From Clostridiales bacterium (GTDB taxonomy: Bacteria; Bacillota; Clostridia; Christensenellales; CAG-138), in contig SFNQ01000007.1 in NCBI GenBank assembly GCA_004554165.1, positions 1-64,000 of the forward strand: a DNA stretch of 64,000 bases, written 5' to 3'. The position numbers were made by a program, and so were the translations under genes. Positions 32,006-40,387 of this stretch are shown piece by piece (the first letter of the stretch is position 1; each line of letters begins with the position of its first letter). The notes under the pieces were generated by a model. The model ran no database searches. It worked only from the letters and a program-made list of their open reading frames with translations, and was not told the origin of the DNA.

Positions 32006-32670
32006 GCGTTCTGGTATATCGCGACAAATCCATCGCGGGCGCTGCGGCTTCAACGCTGCTTGCGGCCCAGATCATCGAAAAGCCGGGCTGCGTGCTGGGG
32101 CTGGACTGCGCCGAGGAGCTGCTGCCCGTCTACCGGGCCGTGGCGCGCATGACTGCGGACGGCCTGCTGGACTGGAGCGAGGTGCGGGCCTATAATCTGT
32201 CGGAGTCCGTGCGCGCGGACGCCGAGGAATCGGTCATGTCAAAAATGCAGGCGGCGCTTTACGGCCGCATCAACATTGCGCAGGAGAACTGCTTCGCGCC
32301 GGGCGCGGACGCCGGCGACTGGAGCGTGGTCTGCAACCGGTACGAGAACGATATCCTGGAGGCCGGCGGCATCGACCTGATGTTTCTCGCCGTGGGCAGG
32401 GACGGCAGCATTGCGCACAATCTGGGCGCGGCCGAGCTGGCGCCCGTGACCCATGTGGAGCGAACGGAAAACGGCCGCGTGGTCACGGTGGGGCTTGCGA
32501 CGGTCATGTCCGCCAGGAAGATCGTCGCCCTGATGACGGGAGAGGACAGGACGGAGATTGCCGGACGCATTTTCAACGGTCCGGTCACGCCGCAGGTGCC
32601 GGCCAGTTACTTGCAGCTGCACCCGAACGCCGTATTTCTGCTTGACGAAGCGGCAGCAAAACAGGTATAG
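32002..32670 (+). CDS. NagB-like glucosamine-6-phosphate isomerase family protein
   Basis: The 222-residue protein resembles NagB/6-phosphogluconolactonase-fold sugar isomerases: CVLGLDCAEELLPVYR near residue 31, VRAYNLSE near 68, and GGIDLMFLAVGRDGSIAHNLGAAEL near 125 in place of NagB's GIGxDGHIAFNEP. Some active-site residues differ (LAVGRDGSIAHN), so true glucosamine-6-phosphate deaminase activity is uncertain. It is translationally coupled to the hydrolase upstream and lies 3 bases before the uracil-DNA glycosylase gene. Confidence 0.78.
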   Translation: MSVLVYRDKSIAGAAASTLLAAQIIEKPGCVLGLDCAEELLPVYRAVARMTADGLLDWSEVRAYNLSESVRADAEESVMSKMQAALYGRINIAQENCFAPGADAGDWSVVCNRYENDILEAGGIDLMFLAVGRDGSIAHNLGAAELAPVTHVERTENGRVVTVGLATVMSARKIVALMTGEDRTEIAGRIFNGPVTPQVPASYLQLHPNAVFLLDEAAAKQV

Positions 32671-32673
32671 TAC

Positions 32674-33270
32674 ATGGAACGCTGCGGCGCGGCCTGCCAA
32701 CCCGAACCAGAAGCGCTATGGACGCGGCTGGAGGCCGCCGTGGCGGACTGTCGCGGCTGCCGGCTGGCGCAAACCCGCAGGCATACCGCCTTTGGCGAGG
32801 GGAACCGCGCGGCGCAGGTTCTGCTTGTGGGCGAGGGGCCCGGCCGCGAGGAGGATTTGCAGGGCAGGCCCTTTGTGGGCCCGGCGGGACGGCTGCTCGA
32901 CCGCATGCTGGCTGCCGTCGGGCTGGACCGCGAGACGGTGTATATCGCAAACGTGGTCAAGTGCCGGCCGCCGGGCAACCGCAACCCGGAGCCGGACGAA
33001 GCCGCGGCCTGCCTGCCGTACCTGCGCGCGCAGTATGCGCTGCTGCGGCCGAAGATTGTCGTATGCCTTGGCGCCGTGGCGGCAAGATATCTCTGTGATC
33101 CGGGGATACGCATTACGCGCGACCGCGGCAGGTGGCGGGAAAAGGGCGGCGTCTGGTTTCTGCCCACCTATCATCCGGCGGCGCTTTTGCGCGACGAAAG
33201 CAAAAAACGGGAAGCGTGGCTGGACCTGCAGGCGCTTGCCGCGAAAATCAAAGAACTGGAGATACAGTAA
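32674..33270 (+). CDS. Uracil-DNA glycosylase, family 4 (Fe-S type)
   Basis: The 198-residue glycosylase removes uracil from DNA. Fe-S ligands are expected at CRGC (about residues 26-29), the Cys of VVKCRPPGNR (about 95) and the Cys after PDEAAAC. Catalytic and binding motifs are GEGPGREEDLQGRPFVGPAG near residue 53 and HPAALLR near the C-terminus. Length and motifs are standard for family 4. It starts three bases after the NagB-like gene and is followed by yebC after 9 bases. Confidence 0.94.
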   Translation: MERCGAACQPEPEALWTRLEAAVADCRGCRLAQTRRHTAFGEGNRAAQVLLVGEGPGREEDLQGRPFVGPAGRLLDRMLAAVGLDRETVYIANVVKCRPPGNRNPEPDEAAACLPYLRAQYALLRPKIVVCLGAVAARYLCDPGIRITRDRGRWREKGGVWFLPTYHPAALLRDESKKREAWLDLQALAAKIKELEIQ

Positions 33271-33279
33271 GGAGGCAGT

Positions 33280-34023
33280 ATGTCAGGACATTCCAAATGG
33301 GCGAACATTAAAAATAAAAAGGAAAAGACCGACGCGCAGCGCGGCAAGATCTTCACAAAGATCGGCCGCGAGATTGCCATCGCCGTCAAGGAGGGCGGCG
33401 GAGCGGACCCCGCCAACAACAGCAAACTCCGGGACGTAATCGCCAAGGCCAAGGCCAACAACATGCCCAACGACAACATCAACCGCTCCATCAAAAAGGC
33501 GGCGGGCGAGGGTACGGCGGTCAACTATGAGGAGATTACCTACGAGGGCTACGGCCCGGGCAACACGGCGGTCATCGTACAGGTGCTGACCGACAACCGC
33601 AACCGCATCGCCGCGGAGATGCGGCATATCTTCGACAAGAGCGGCGGCAACCTGGGCGCCTCCGGCTGCGTCGGCTGGATGTTCGACAAGAAGGGCGTCA
33701 TCGTCATTGAGCGCACCGCCCTCATGGACGAGGACGAGGTCATGATGACCGCGCTGGACGCGGGCGCGGAGGATTTCGTCGCCCAGTACGACGCCTTTGA
33801 GGTGTATACCGCACCGGCGGATTTTTCGGCCGTGCGCGAGGCGCTTGAGGCGGCGGACTTCACCTTCCTCTCCGCAGAGGTGCAGATGCTGCCCCAGAAC
33901 ACCGTGAATATTACGGATGCGGAGACGGTTGAAAAGGTCGAAAAATTTCTTGAGCGTCTGGACGACAATGACGATGTGCAGGAAGTGTTTCACAACGCCG
34001 TTTTGCCGGAGGATGCGGAATAG
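33280..34023 (+). CDS. yebC: YebC/PmpR family protein
   Basis: The 247-residue protein begins MSGHSKWANIKNKKEKTDAQ and has GYGPGNTAVIVQVLTDNRNR near residue 88, GNLGASGCVGWMF near 123 and a C-terminal LERLDDNDDVQEVFHN. Members act as transcription regulators or as translation factors relieving ribosome stalling, depending on the subgroup. AAGGAGG lies upstream of the ATG. Confidence 0.96.
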   Translation: MSGHSKWANIKNKKEKTDAQRGKIFTKIGREIAIAVKEGGGADPANNSKLRDVIAKAKANNMPNDNINRSIKKAAGEGTAVNYEEITYEGYGPGNTAVIVQVLTDNRNRIAAEMRHIFDKSGGNLGASGCVGWMFDKKGVIVIERTALMDEDEVMMTALDAGAEDFVAQYDAFEVYTAPADFSAVREALEAADFTFLSAEVQMLPQNTVNITDAETVEKVEKFLERLDDNDDVQEVFHNAVLPEDAE

Positions 34024-34100
34024 GCGGGCGGCACGCGCAGAATCTGCGTCCGTTGGGTAAGGACGCTTGCCAACACAGAAAAAATAAAGGAGGCAGTTTT

Positions 34101-34439
34101 ATGGCGGCAGAATTGGTCACCGAATTGGGAAAGATCACAATTTCCGAAGATCTGATCGGCGATATTGCGGGCTTTGCGGCTGTAGAAAACTACGGCATCG
34201 TCGGCATGAACGCGAAAAAGGTGGAACTGTTCAAGCGCGACAACCTTCGCCGCGGCGTGCAGGTGACGCTCGTGGGTCCGCAGACCGTGGCAATCGATCT
34301 GTTCGTCACTCTGGAATACGGCGTCTCCCTGCCGGCGGTGGCGGAAAACACGAAGGACAATGTAAAATACCGCGTGGAGGATCTCACCGGACTGAAGGTG
34401 CAGTATGTCAACATCCACGTTGAAGGAATTCGCGTCTGA
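34101..34439 (+). CDS. Asp23/Gls24 family envelope stress protein
   Basis: The 112-residue protein has the Asp23 signature: GKITISEDLIGDIAGFAAVENYGIVGM near residue 9, then VDLFVTLEYGVSLPAVAENTKDNVKYRVEDLTGL and the C-terminal NIHVEGIRV. Short Asp23 proteins of this type commonly precede the fatty-acid kinase gene in Firmicutes, as here (42 bases). AAGGAGG upstream fixes the ATG at 34101. Confidence 0.93.
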   Translation: MAAELVTELGKITISEDLIGDIAGFAAVENYGIVGMNAKKVELFKRDNLRRGVQVTLVGPQTVAIDLFVTLEYGVSLPAVAENTKDNVKYRVEDLTGLKVQYVNIHVEGIRV

Positions 34440-34481
34440 CCGCACGCCATTTGGCCGGTCAAATTTGCGGATGGAGGAAAC

Positions 34482-36116
34482 ATGAATCAATTGAATATCA
34501 CCGGGGCGCAGTTCCGCGACATGATCGCGGTCGGTGCCGCCCTGCTTGAAAAAAACAAGCAGGCCATCGATGCGCTCAACGTTTTTCCCGTACCCGATGG
34601 GGATACGGGTACCAACATGTCCATGACCATGCAGAGCGCGGTCAGGGAGCTCCAGAAGGTGGCGGAAACAGCCACGGTCTCCGAAGTGGCCGATGCGCTC
34701 AGCATGGGTGCGCTGCGCGGCGCGCGCGGCAATTCGGGCGTTATTCTGTCGCAGCTGTTCCGCGGCTTTTCCCGCGCGCTCAAGGGCGCGGAAACCATGG
34801 ACGCGCAGCGCTTTTCCGACGCGCTCATCATGGGCAGCGAGGCGGCCTACAAGGCGGTCATGCGGCCCAAGGAGGGCACGATTCTGACCGTTTCCCGCGC
34901 CATTGCGGAGGCGGTGGCCGAGCTTTCCGGGCGGGGCGCCAACGTCTACCGGCTGATGGACGCGGTGCTGGAGGCCGGGGAGAGGGCGCTTGCGCTGACG
35001 CCGGAGCAGCTGCCCGTGCTGAAGGAAGCGGGCGTGGTCGATTCCGGCGGCAAGGGTCTTTTGACCATCTATCGCGGTTTCAAGCTCTCGATGGATGGCG
35101 AGGAGGCAGCGGATTACGAGGAGATTCCCGTGGACGCCGCCGTGATCTCCAGCGATACCGAGCTCACGGAGGAAAACATTACCTTTGGGTATTGCACGGA
35201 ATTTTTTATCATTCATCTGAATCCATCGTTTCAGGAATCCGATCTCGATAATTTCCGCGAGCACCTCATGCGCATCGGCGATTCCGTGGTTGCCGCGTAC
35301 GATTCCGACATGATCAAGGTGCATGTGCATTCGGACGCCCCCGGAAAGGTGCTGCAAATGGCGCTGCGCCTGGGCGAGCTGGACCGGCTGAAAATCGAGA
35401 ACATGCGCGAGCAGAACCGGGAGCTGCAGGCCGAGCGCAAGCGCAACGAGAAGGAGTATGCCATGATCGCCGTCAGCGCGGGCGCGGGGTTGGACGAGGT
35501 GTTCCATGAGCTTGCCGTGGATCAGATCATCACGGGCGGCCAGACGATGAACCCCAGCATCGACAGCATTGCCCAGGCGATCCGAAAGGTCAACGCCAGG
35601 AACGTTTTCGTTTTCCCCAACAACAGCAACATCATCCTTGCGGCGCAGCAGGCCGGAGAACTGGCCTCCTGCAACGTTGTGGTGCTGCCGACCAAGACCA
35701 TTCCCCAGGGGATTTCCGCAGCCATGACCTTCAATCCCACGGAGAGCCTCGAGGAGAACACCGCCGCCATGAACGAGGCGCTTGAAAACGTCGTCTCCGG
35801 CGCGGTGACCTATGCCGTGCGCAGGACAAAGTTTCAGGGCAGGGATATCAAAAAGGGCGATATCATCGGGCTCATGGACAACGACCTCTGCGTGGTCAGC
35901 GAAACGGTGGAAGCTGCGGCGGAAGCGCTGCTTGCCAGAATGATGGAGAAGAAGGGCGAGGCCGACGCTGCGGTGACGCTGTTCTACGGCGAAGAGGTCG
36001 CGCAGGAGGACGCGGAGGCGCTCCTTGCAAAGCTGGAGGAACGCTACCCGGAGGCCGAGTGCATGATCCAGAGCGGCGGGCAGTCGCTGTACTACTACTA
36101 TCTCGCTGTGGAGTGA
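34482..36116 (+). CDS. fakA: DAK2 domain fatty acid kinase FakA-like protein
   Basis: The 544-residue protein has an N-terminal DAK2/DhaL kinase domain (NVFPVPDGDTGTNMSMTM near residue 33; LRGARGNSGVILSQLFRG near 82). Middle and C-terminal domains follow (FGYCTEFFIIHLN near 230; GGQTMNPS near 350). This is the FakA/YloV architecture: with a FakB fatty-acid-binding partner it phosphorylates fatty acids for phospholipid synthesis. No fakB (DegV) gene is in the window. It lies between asp23 and recG, the classical Firmicute order. Confidence 0.93.
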   Translation: MNQLNITGAQFRDMIAVGAALLEKNKQAIDALNVFPVPDGDTGTNMSMTMQSAVRELQKVAETATVSEVADALSMGALRGARGNSGVILSQLFRGFSRALKGAETMDAQRFSDALIMGSEAAYKAVMRPKEGTILTVSRAIAEAVAELSGRGANVYRLMDAVLEAGERALALTPEQLPVLKEAGVVDSGGKGLLTIYRGFKLSMDGEEAADYEEIPVDAAVISSDTELTEENITFGYCTEFFIIHLNPSFQESDLDNFREHLMRIGDSVVAAYDSDMIKVHVHSDAPGKVLQMALRLGELDRLKIENMREQNRELQAERKRNEKEYAMIAVSAGAGLDEVFHELAVDQIITGGQTMNPSIDSIAQAIRKVNARNVFVFPNNSNIILAAQQAGELASCNVVVLPTKTIPQGISAAMTFNPTESLEENTAAMNEALENVVSGAVTYAVRRTKFQGRDIKKGDIIGLMDNDLCVVSETVEAAAEALLARMMEKKGEADAAVTLFYGEEVAQEDAEALLAKLEERYPEAECMIQSGGQSLYYYYLAVE

Positions 36117-36209
36117 AGCCGGCGGGAAGCGGCGGTACGTCAGGAGCATTTTGGGCAGGGCGGGCGCGGACCCGCCCGCTTGTCGTCTGATGCAAAGGAG
36201 AGGGCTTTG

Positions 36210-38216
36210 ATGGAGACGCTGCCCCTTACGGCAATCAAGGGCGTAGGCGAAGCGCGGGCGAAGGCGCTCCGGCAGCTTGGCGTGAACACGGTTGGCGACC
36301 TGCTGCGCTTTTTGCCCCGCGATTTTCAGGATTTTTCTGAAGCCAGACCGGTGGCGTCGCTGAAGAATGGGGAGATGGCAGCGGTCCGTGTGCGCATCCT
36401 CGAAGAACCGAAGCTGGCGCGCTTTCACGGCATGACCGTGGTTTCCGTTCCGGCGTCGGACGGCCCGGACCGGCTCCGGCTCAAGTGGTACAACCAGCCC
36501 TATCGGAAAAACCAGGTTTTTGCGGGCCAGACGAAGATCGCCTGCGGCCGGGTGGACAGGGCGCGCGGCGTGGCGATGCAAAACCCGCAGCTGCTGGATG
36601 AATTGCCGGGGCTGATCCCGGTATACCCGCTTTGCCGCGGGCTGACGCAGCGGACGGTGCGGACAGCCATGCGCGGCGCGCTGGAGCTTCTGGAGAGCGG
36701 CTTGCAGGAGACGCTGCCGGACGATATCCTTGCGGATTACGGACTTTGTCCGCTTTGGGAGGCGCTGCACGCGGTGCATTTTCCCGCAGCGCGGGAAACG
36801 CTCCTGGCGGCGCGGCGAAGGCTCGCCTTTGAAAACATGACGGCCTACCTTGCGGTTGTGGAGCTGCAACGGCAGAACCGCCGGCGCATGAACGGAATCG
36901 CCTTCGACGTTTCCGGCGTGCGGGAGCGCTTGCTCAAAAAGCTCCCCTTCGCCCTGACAGGCGCACAGCAGCGCGTGCTGGACGAAATTGATGCGGATAT
37001 GCAAAGCCCCGTTCCCATGAACCGGCTGGTGCAGGGGGACGTGGGCTCCGGAAAGACCGCGGTGGCGCTGTATGCGCTTTGCGTTGCCGCGGCAAACGGC
37101 CGTCAGGGGGCGCTGCTTGCGCCGACGGAGATTCTCGCGCGGCAGCATTTTGAAACCCTCAGCACAATTTTTGGAGAATCCGCCTGTCTCTTAACGGGCA
37201 ATATGAAAAAGCGGGAGCGGGATGCGGCGCTCGACCGCATTGAAAGCGGCGCGGCGCTGTGCGTTGCGGGCACCCACGCGCTTTTGCAGGAGGATGTTCG
37301 CTTCCACAGGCTGGGCCTTGTGGTGACGGACGAGCAGCACCGCTTTGGCGTTGCGCAGCGGGCGGCGCTGGAAAAAAAGGGCGTCCGGCCGGATGTGCTG
37401 GTCATGAGCGCGACGCCCATTCCCCGTACGCTGGCCATGCTCCTGTACGGTGACCTCGATGTTTCCGTGCTGGACGAGCTGCCGCCCGGCCGCAAGCCGG
37501 TCAAAACCAGCTGCATCCCGGAAAGCCGCCGCAGAGACATGTATGATTATGTGGCGCGGCAGGCTGCGCAGGGCTTGCAGACCTATGTGGTCTGCCCCTT
37601 CATCGAGCCCTCGGACACGGTGGATGGGCCCAGCGCGACGGCGCTGTATCAGGAGCTGCGCGAGGCATATCCCGCCGTTTCCTTCGGGCTGCTGCATGGA
37701 CGCATGGGCCAGCAGGAGAAGGAGCACGCCATTGCGCGCTTCCGTAGCGGCGAAACCCGCGTTCTTGTCACGACCACGGTCATCGAGGTGGGGGTACACG
37801 TCGATAAGGCAGCGGTAATGATTATTGAGGGCGCGGAGCGCTTCGGCCTTGCGCAGCTGCATCAGCTTCGCGGGCGGGTGGGCCGCGGCAGCGAGCAGGC
37901 GTATTGCTTTCTGCTGGCGGAGAGCGGCGGCGACGCCGCGCTTGCCCGCCTCTGCGCGCTGACCGAGAGCAACGACGGCTTTTGGATTGCCGAGCGCGAC
38001 CTTGCCCAGCGCGGGCCGGGCGATTTTCTCGGCACACGGCAGCACGGCGAGGGCGACGCCGCGCTGTTTTCCGCCGCGGGCAGCATGGAGCTGCTGGAAG
38101 AAGCAAAGGCGGCGGCGCAGCGCGTCATCGATCTGCCCAGCGTCCGGAACAACGCCTTCCTCGCGGCGGCGCTTGCCCGCTATCAGGCAAAATTCGACAG
38201 CATTGCAATGAATTAA
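36210..38216 (+). CDS. recG: ATP-dependent DNA helicase RecG
   Basis: The 668-residue helicase rescues stalled forks by branch migration. An N-terminal wedge/OB domain contains FLPRDFQDFS. Superfamily 2 motifs are QGDVGSGKTAVA (Walker A, about residue 275), DEQHRFGVAQR, MSATPIPRTLA, and the RecG-typical TTVIEVGVHVDKAAVMIIEGAERFGLAQLHQLRGRVGRG near 530-560, then QRGPGDFLGTRQHG. AAAGGAGAGGG precedes the ATG at 36210. It is slightly shorter than many RecG proteins but complete. Confidence 0.97.
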   Translation: METLPLTAIKGVGEARAKALRQLGVNTVGDLLRFLPRDFQDFSEARPVASLKNGEMAAVRVRILEEPKLARFHGMTVVSVPASDGPDRLRLKWYNQPYRKNQVFAGQTKIACGRVDRARGVAMQNPQLLDELPGLIPVYPLCRGLTQRTVRTAMRGALELLESGLQETLPDDILADYGLCPLWEALHAVHFPAARETLLAARRRLAFENMTAYLAVVELQRQNRRRMNGIAFDVSGVRERLLKKLPFALTGAQQRVLDEIDADMQSPVPMNRLVQGDVGSGKTAVALYALCVAAANGRQGALLAPTEILARQHFETLSTIFGESACLLTGNMKKRERDAALDRIESGAALCVAGTHALLQEDVRFHRLGLVVTDEQHRFGVAQRAALEKKGVRPDVLVMSATPIPRTLAMLLYGDLDVSVLDELPPGRKPVKTSCIPESRRRDMYDYVARQAAQGLQTYVVCPFIEPSDTVDGPSATALYQELREAYPAVSFGLLHGRMGQQEKEHAIARFRSGETRVLVTTTVIEVGVHVDKAAVMIIEGAERFGLAQLHQLRGRVGRGSEQAYCFLLAESGGDAALARLCALTESNDGFWIAERDLAQRGPGDFLGTRQHGEGDAALFSAAGSMELLEEAKAAAQRVIDLPSVRNNAFLAAALARYQAKFDSIAMN

Positions 38217-38250
38217 TTCGCATCGGCATGTTTGTTACCTTCTTCAAAAA

Positions 38251-38275
38251 CCCACAAAATCTGTGGGATTTTTTT
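38251..38275 (+). terminator. Terminator of recG
   Basis: CCCACA-AAATC-TGTGGG (38251-38267) followed by ATTTTTTT. Confidence 0.88.
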
Positions 38276-38300
38276 CATAATAAACCTGTACAAATTTCCA

Positions 38301-38330
38301 GTCATATTTCGGCGAAATGCGCACAAATTA
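38301..38330 (+). promoter_or_regulatory. Possible sigma-G/F-type promoter of the spore protein genes
   Basis: GTCATA (38301-38306), 17 bases, CAAATTA (38324-38330) resembles the forespore promoter pattern GNATR / CATNNTA with one mismatch. It fits forespore expression expected for this gene family; no housekeeping promoter is apparent. Confidence 0.4.
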
Positions 38331-38360
38331 GAACCACATCCGAAAAAGGAGGTGAATACG

Positions 38361-38552
38361 ATGGCACGAAACGGCGCATTGGTTCCTGAAGCGAAGTCCA
38401 AGATGAACAGTCTGAAGACCGAGGTTGCGAACTCTCTGAACGTCAACCTGCAGCAGGGCTACAATGGCAGCCTGACCTCGCGTGAGGCGGGTTCCATCGG
38501 TGGCGAAATGGTGAAGCGCATGATCGCTTACGCGGAAAACAACATGAACTAA
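38361..38552 (+). CDS. Alpha/beta-type small acid-soluble spore protein 1
   Basis: The 63-residue DNA-coating protein is of dormant spores. The family core is complete: LKTEVANSLNVNL (the TEVA segment corresponds to the germination protease site), GYNG.LTSREAGSIGGEMVKRMI and a short C-terminus. A perfect AAAGGAGGTGA ribosome site precedes the ATG. A near-identical paralogue follows after 70 bases. Its presence is direct evidence that the organism forms endospores. Confidence 0.97.
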   Translation: MARNGALVPEAKSKMNSLKTEVANSLNVNLQQGYNGSLTSREAGSIGGEMVKRMIAYAENNMN

Positions 38553-38622
38553 ACCATGAGTGACAGCCGGCGCAGCAAACTGCCAGGCAAAGAATAATAC
38601 ATGGAAGAAAGGAGTACCGAAC

Positions 38623-38814
38623 ATGGCCAGAAACGGAGCACTGGTTCCTGAAGCGAAGTCCAAGATGGACAGCCTCAAGACCGAGGTTGCGAACTCTCTG
38701 AACGTTAACCTCAAGCAGGGCTACAACGGCGACCTGACCTCGCGCGAAGCGGGTTCTGTCGGCGGCGAGATGGTGAAGCGCATGATCGCTTATGCGCAGA
38801 CCAACATGAAATAA
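38623..38814 (+). CDS. Alpha/beta-type small acid-soluble spore protein 2
   Basis: The 63-residue paralogue of the upstream gene differs at only about eight positions (for example Asp for Asn in KMDSLK, Lys for Gln in NLKQGYNG). It arose by tandem duplication. AGAAAGGAG precedes the ATG. Its 3' hairpin is the site occupied by repeat element copy 2. Confidence 0.97.
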   Translation: MARNGALVPEAKSKMDSLKTEVANSLNVNLKQGYNGDLTSREAGSVGGEMVKRMIAYAQTNMK

Positions 38815-38831
38815 ACAGTACGACGATATAC

Positions 38832-38856
38832 GGGGCCGGCGCTCATGCGCCGGCCT
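38832..38856 (+). terminator. Hairpin after the spore protein genes (left copy)
   Basis: GCCGGCGC-TCAT-GCGCCGGC stem. A 25-base segment containing it is repeated exactly at 39101-39125 on the far side of the repeat element. No T-run follows now. Confidence 0.65.
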
Positions 38857-38861
38857 CAGAG

Positions 38862-39096
38862 TGTCGAAAAAGTGGCTGAACGCCACTTTTTCGAGCTTTC
38901 ACAGGTTTTGCCTCTCCCATTGTCTCCCGGGCGGCAAAACCCGCAAAGTACGAAAACCTCCGGGTTTTCATCCGTTCTGACGCACACCCCCCAGGGGGCC
39001 TTCTCTTGCCCCTGCGGGGCAATTCACCTTGTGTCGTCAGAGCCGGATGGAACATAAGGGGCTGCGGCCCATTATCAACCCCGGGGTTTTTCGACA
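38862..39096. repeat. MITE-like hairpin-rich element, copy 2
   Basis: This 235-bp copy of the element at 1424-1613 has the same perfect 10-bp termini TGTCGAAAAA / TTTTTCGACA. It shares the serial hairpins and most of the sequence, and carries about 45 extra bases near the middle (after GACGCAC). The first hairpin has identical arms to copy 1, but its five-base loop (TGAAC) is the reverse complement of the copy 1 loop (GTTCA). Flanked on both sides by an identical 25-base segment. Confidence 0.85.
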
Positions 39097-39100
39097 GGCT

Positions 39101-39125
39101 GGGGCCGGCGCTCATGCGCCGGCCT
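39101..39125 (+). repeat. Hairpin duplication right of element copy 2
   Basis: Exact 25-base repeat of 38832-38856, so the element is bracketed by a duplicated terminator-like stem. Confidence 0.8.
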
Positions 39126-39346
39126 GCTGCATGCCGAAACAGGGGCCTGGCGGCGCCTGCTCCGCTCACTCCGGATTTTGCGGCGCCGGTTTCCGGTGGG
39201 CAGGGGCAGCCGGGAAGGGAAGCAGACGTCTTGCCGGCGTTTCAGCGGCGCGGCGGCTCCGAGTCTGCAAGCCTGCGGACGGAATTGCCGCCCACAAAGG
39301 GCGCGGTGGAAACCACGAAGCCGGATCCCGTCCGGCGCAAAGGGTC
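39126..39346. other. GC-rich intergenic stretch
   Basis: About 220 bases between the element and the phosphoesterase. It contains TGCCGAAACAGGGGCCT at 39132 (see findings) but no gene. Confidence 0.5.
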
Positions 39347-40387
39347 TCAAAAGCCCTTTTCCACCGTGAAATCCAGCGATTCGCCCGTTTTCCTGTTCAC
39401 ATGATAACAATCCCGGTAGGGCGAGTAGGTAACGATTTCGATGCTGCGCGACAGGGGGTCAAAGCGCAGAAGGCGAAGAAAACCGTAGGAGGCGCTGCCC
39501 TTCAGGTTAAACATCATTGCGCAGACCCTGCGCTCCGCCGTACCGTCGCCATCGTCATCATAGGACTCGTAGCGCGTGGAGACGCCGCTGCTGTGGCCGC
39601 AAAGCACCAGGCGAACATTGGGGTTGGCGGCGACGATGCGCTCCTGGTTTTCCCGGCTTTTCTTGAAGGTTTCGCCCTTGCCGTCCATATACCGGTGAAA
39701 CAGCACAATGCCCACGCGATCCCGGTGCGCTTGCAGAACCGCGTCGATCCAGTCGAAAGCGCCCTCAAACTGCCGCGTTGCGTCAAAGCCTACGCCAAGG
39801 ACGATAAAGTCCGTGCCGCCGGCAGAGAACAGGTCGTAGAACACCGCGCCGTCTCCAAACTTCCGCTCCGGTGGAAAATCGTTCAGAAAGTCGCAGTGCG
39901 TGTAACCCTCATAGTTTTGCGCGCGCACGCCGATGTCATGGTTGCCTGCCACGGGATAGAAGGGGATTTTCCCGCGGAATTTTTGCAGAGCCAGATCAAA
40001 ATTGTCCCACTCCCAGCTCTTAAAACCATTGTCCACAATATCGCCGGTATGGAACACGCCGATGATGTTCTCGGTCTCAATTTTTGCGCTAATCCAGTCG
40101 CCCATGCTGTCCAGCGCATCCGGCACATGGTAGCTCAGGGCCTGCGTGTCCGTCATCCAGACAAAGGAAAAGGGCGTTGGCTGGGGCGAAGGGGAGGGCG
40201 AAGGGGAGGACGAAGGGCCGGGGGCGGGGCTTACCTGCACGGGGGCAGGGCTTTCCTGAACGGAATCGGCCGGAGCCGAAGGCGCGGGAGCCGCCGCCGG
40301 AGCGCTCTTGGCGCAGGCGCAGCAGAGCAGGCACAGCGCCAGTAAGGCCATAACGATTGGGGAGAGGGTGGGTCGGCGATGCTGCAA
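39347..40387 (-). CDS. Metallophosphoesterase lipoprotein
   Basis: The 346-residue protein has a lipoprotein signal (hydrophobic stretch ending LCCAC, Cys about 25), then a long Pro/Ser/Ala linker with PSPSPSP runs (about 30-72). The calcineurin-like phosphoesterase domain follows: WMTDTQ, HTGDIVDNG, PVAGNHDIG and CGHSSGVS carry the metal ligands (Asp, His, Asp, Asn-His, His). It is anchored outside the cell; the substrate is unknown. TTG at 40387 is the start because GGAGG lies at the right distance and no ATG is nearby. It is a single-gene unit, divergent from lepA. Confidence 0.88.
   Translation of the reverse strand: MQHRRPTLSPIVMALLALCLLCCACAKSAPAAAPAPSAPADSVQESPAPVQVSPAPGPSSSPSPSPSPQPTPFSFVWMTDTQALSYHVPDALDSMGDWISAKIETENIIGVFHTGDIVDNGFKSWEWDNFDLALQKFRGKIPFYPVAGNHDIGVRAQNYEGYTHCDFLNDFPPERKFGDGAVFYDLFSAGGTDFIVLGVGFDATRQFEGAFDWIDAVLQAHRDRVGIVLFHRYMDGKGETFKKSRENQERIVAANPNVRLVLCGHSSGVSTRYESYDDDGDGTAERRVCAMMFNLKGSASYGFLRLLRFDPLSRSIEIVTYSPYRDCYHVNRKTGESLDFTVEKGF

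Noticed and set aside
33990..37148. Open frame of 1052 codons on the minus strand opposite asp23, fakA and recG
   Set aside because: Same reason: it is antisense to three recognised genes and has no start signal or family match.
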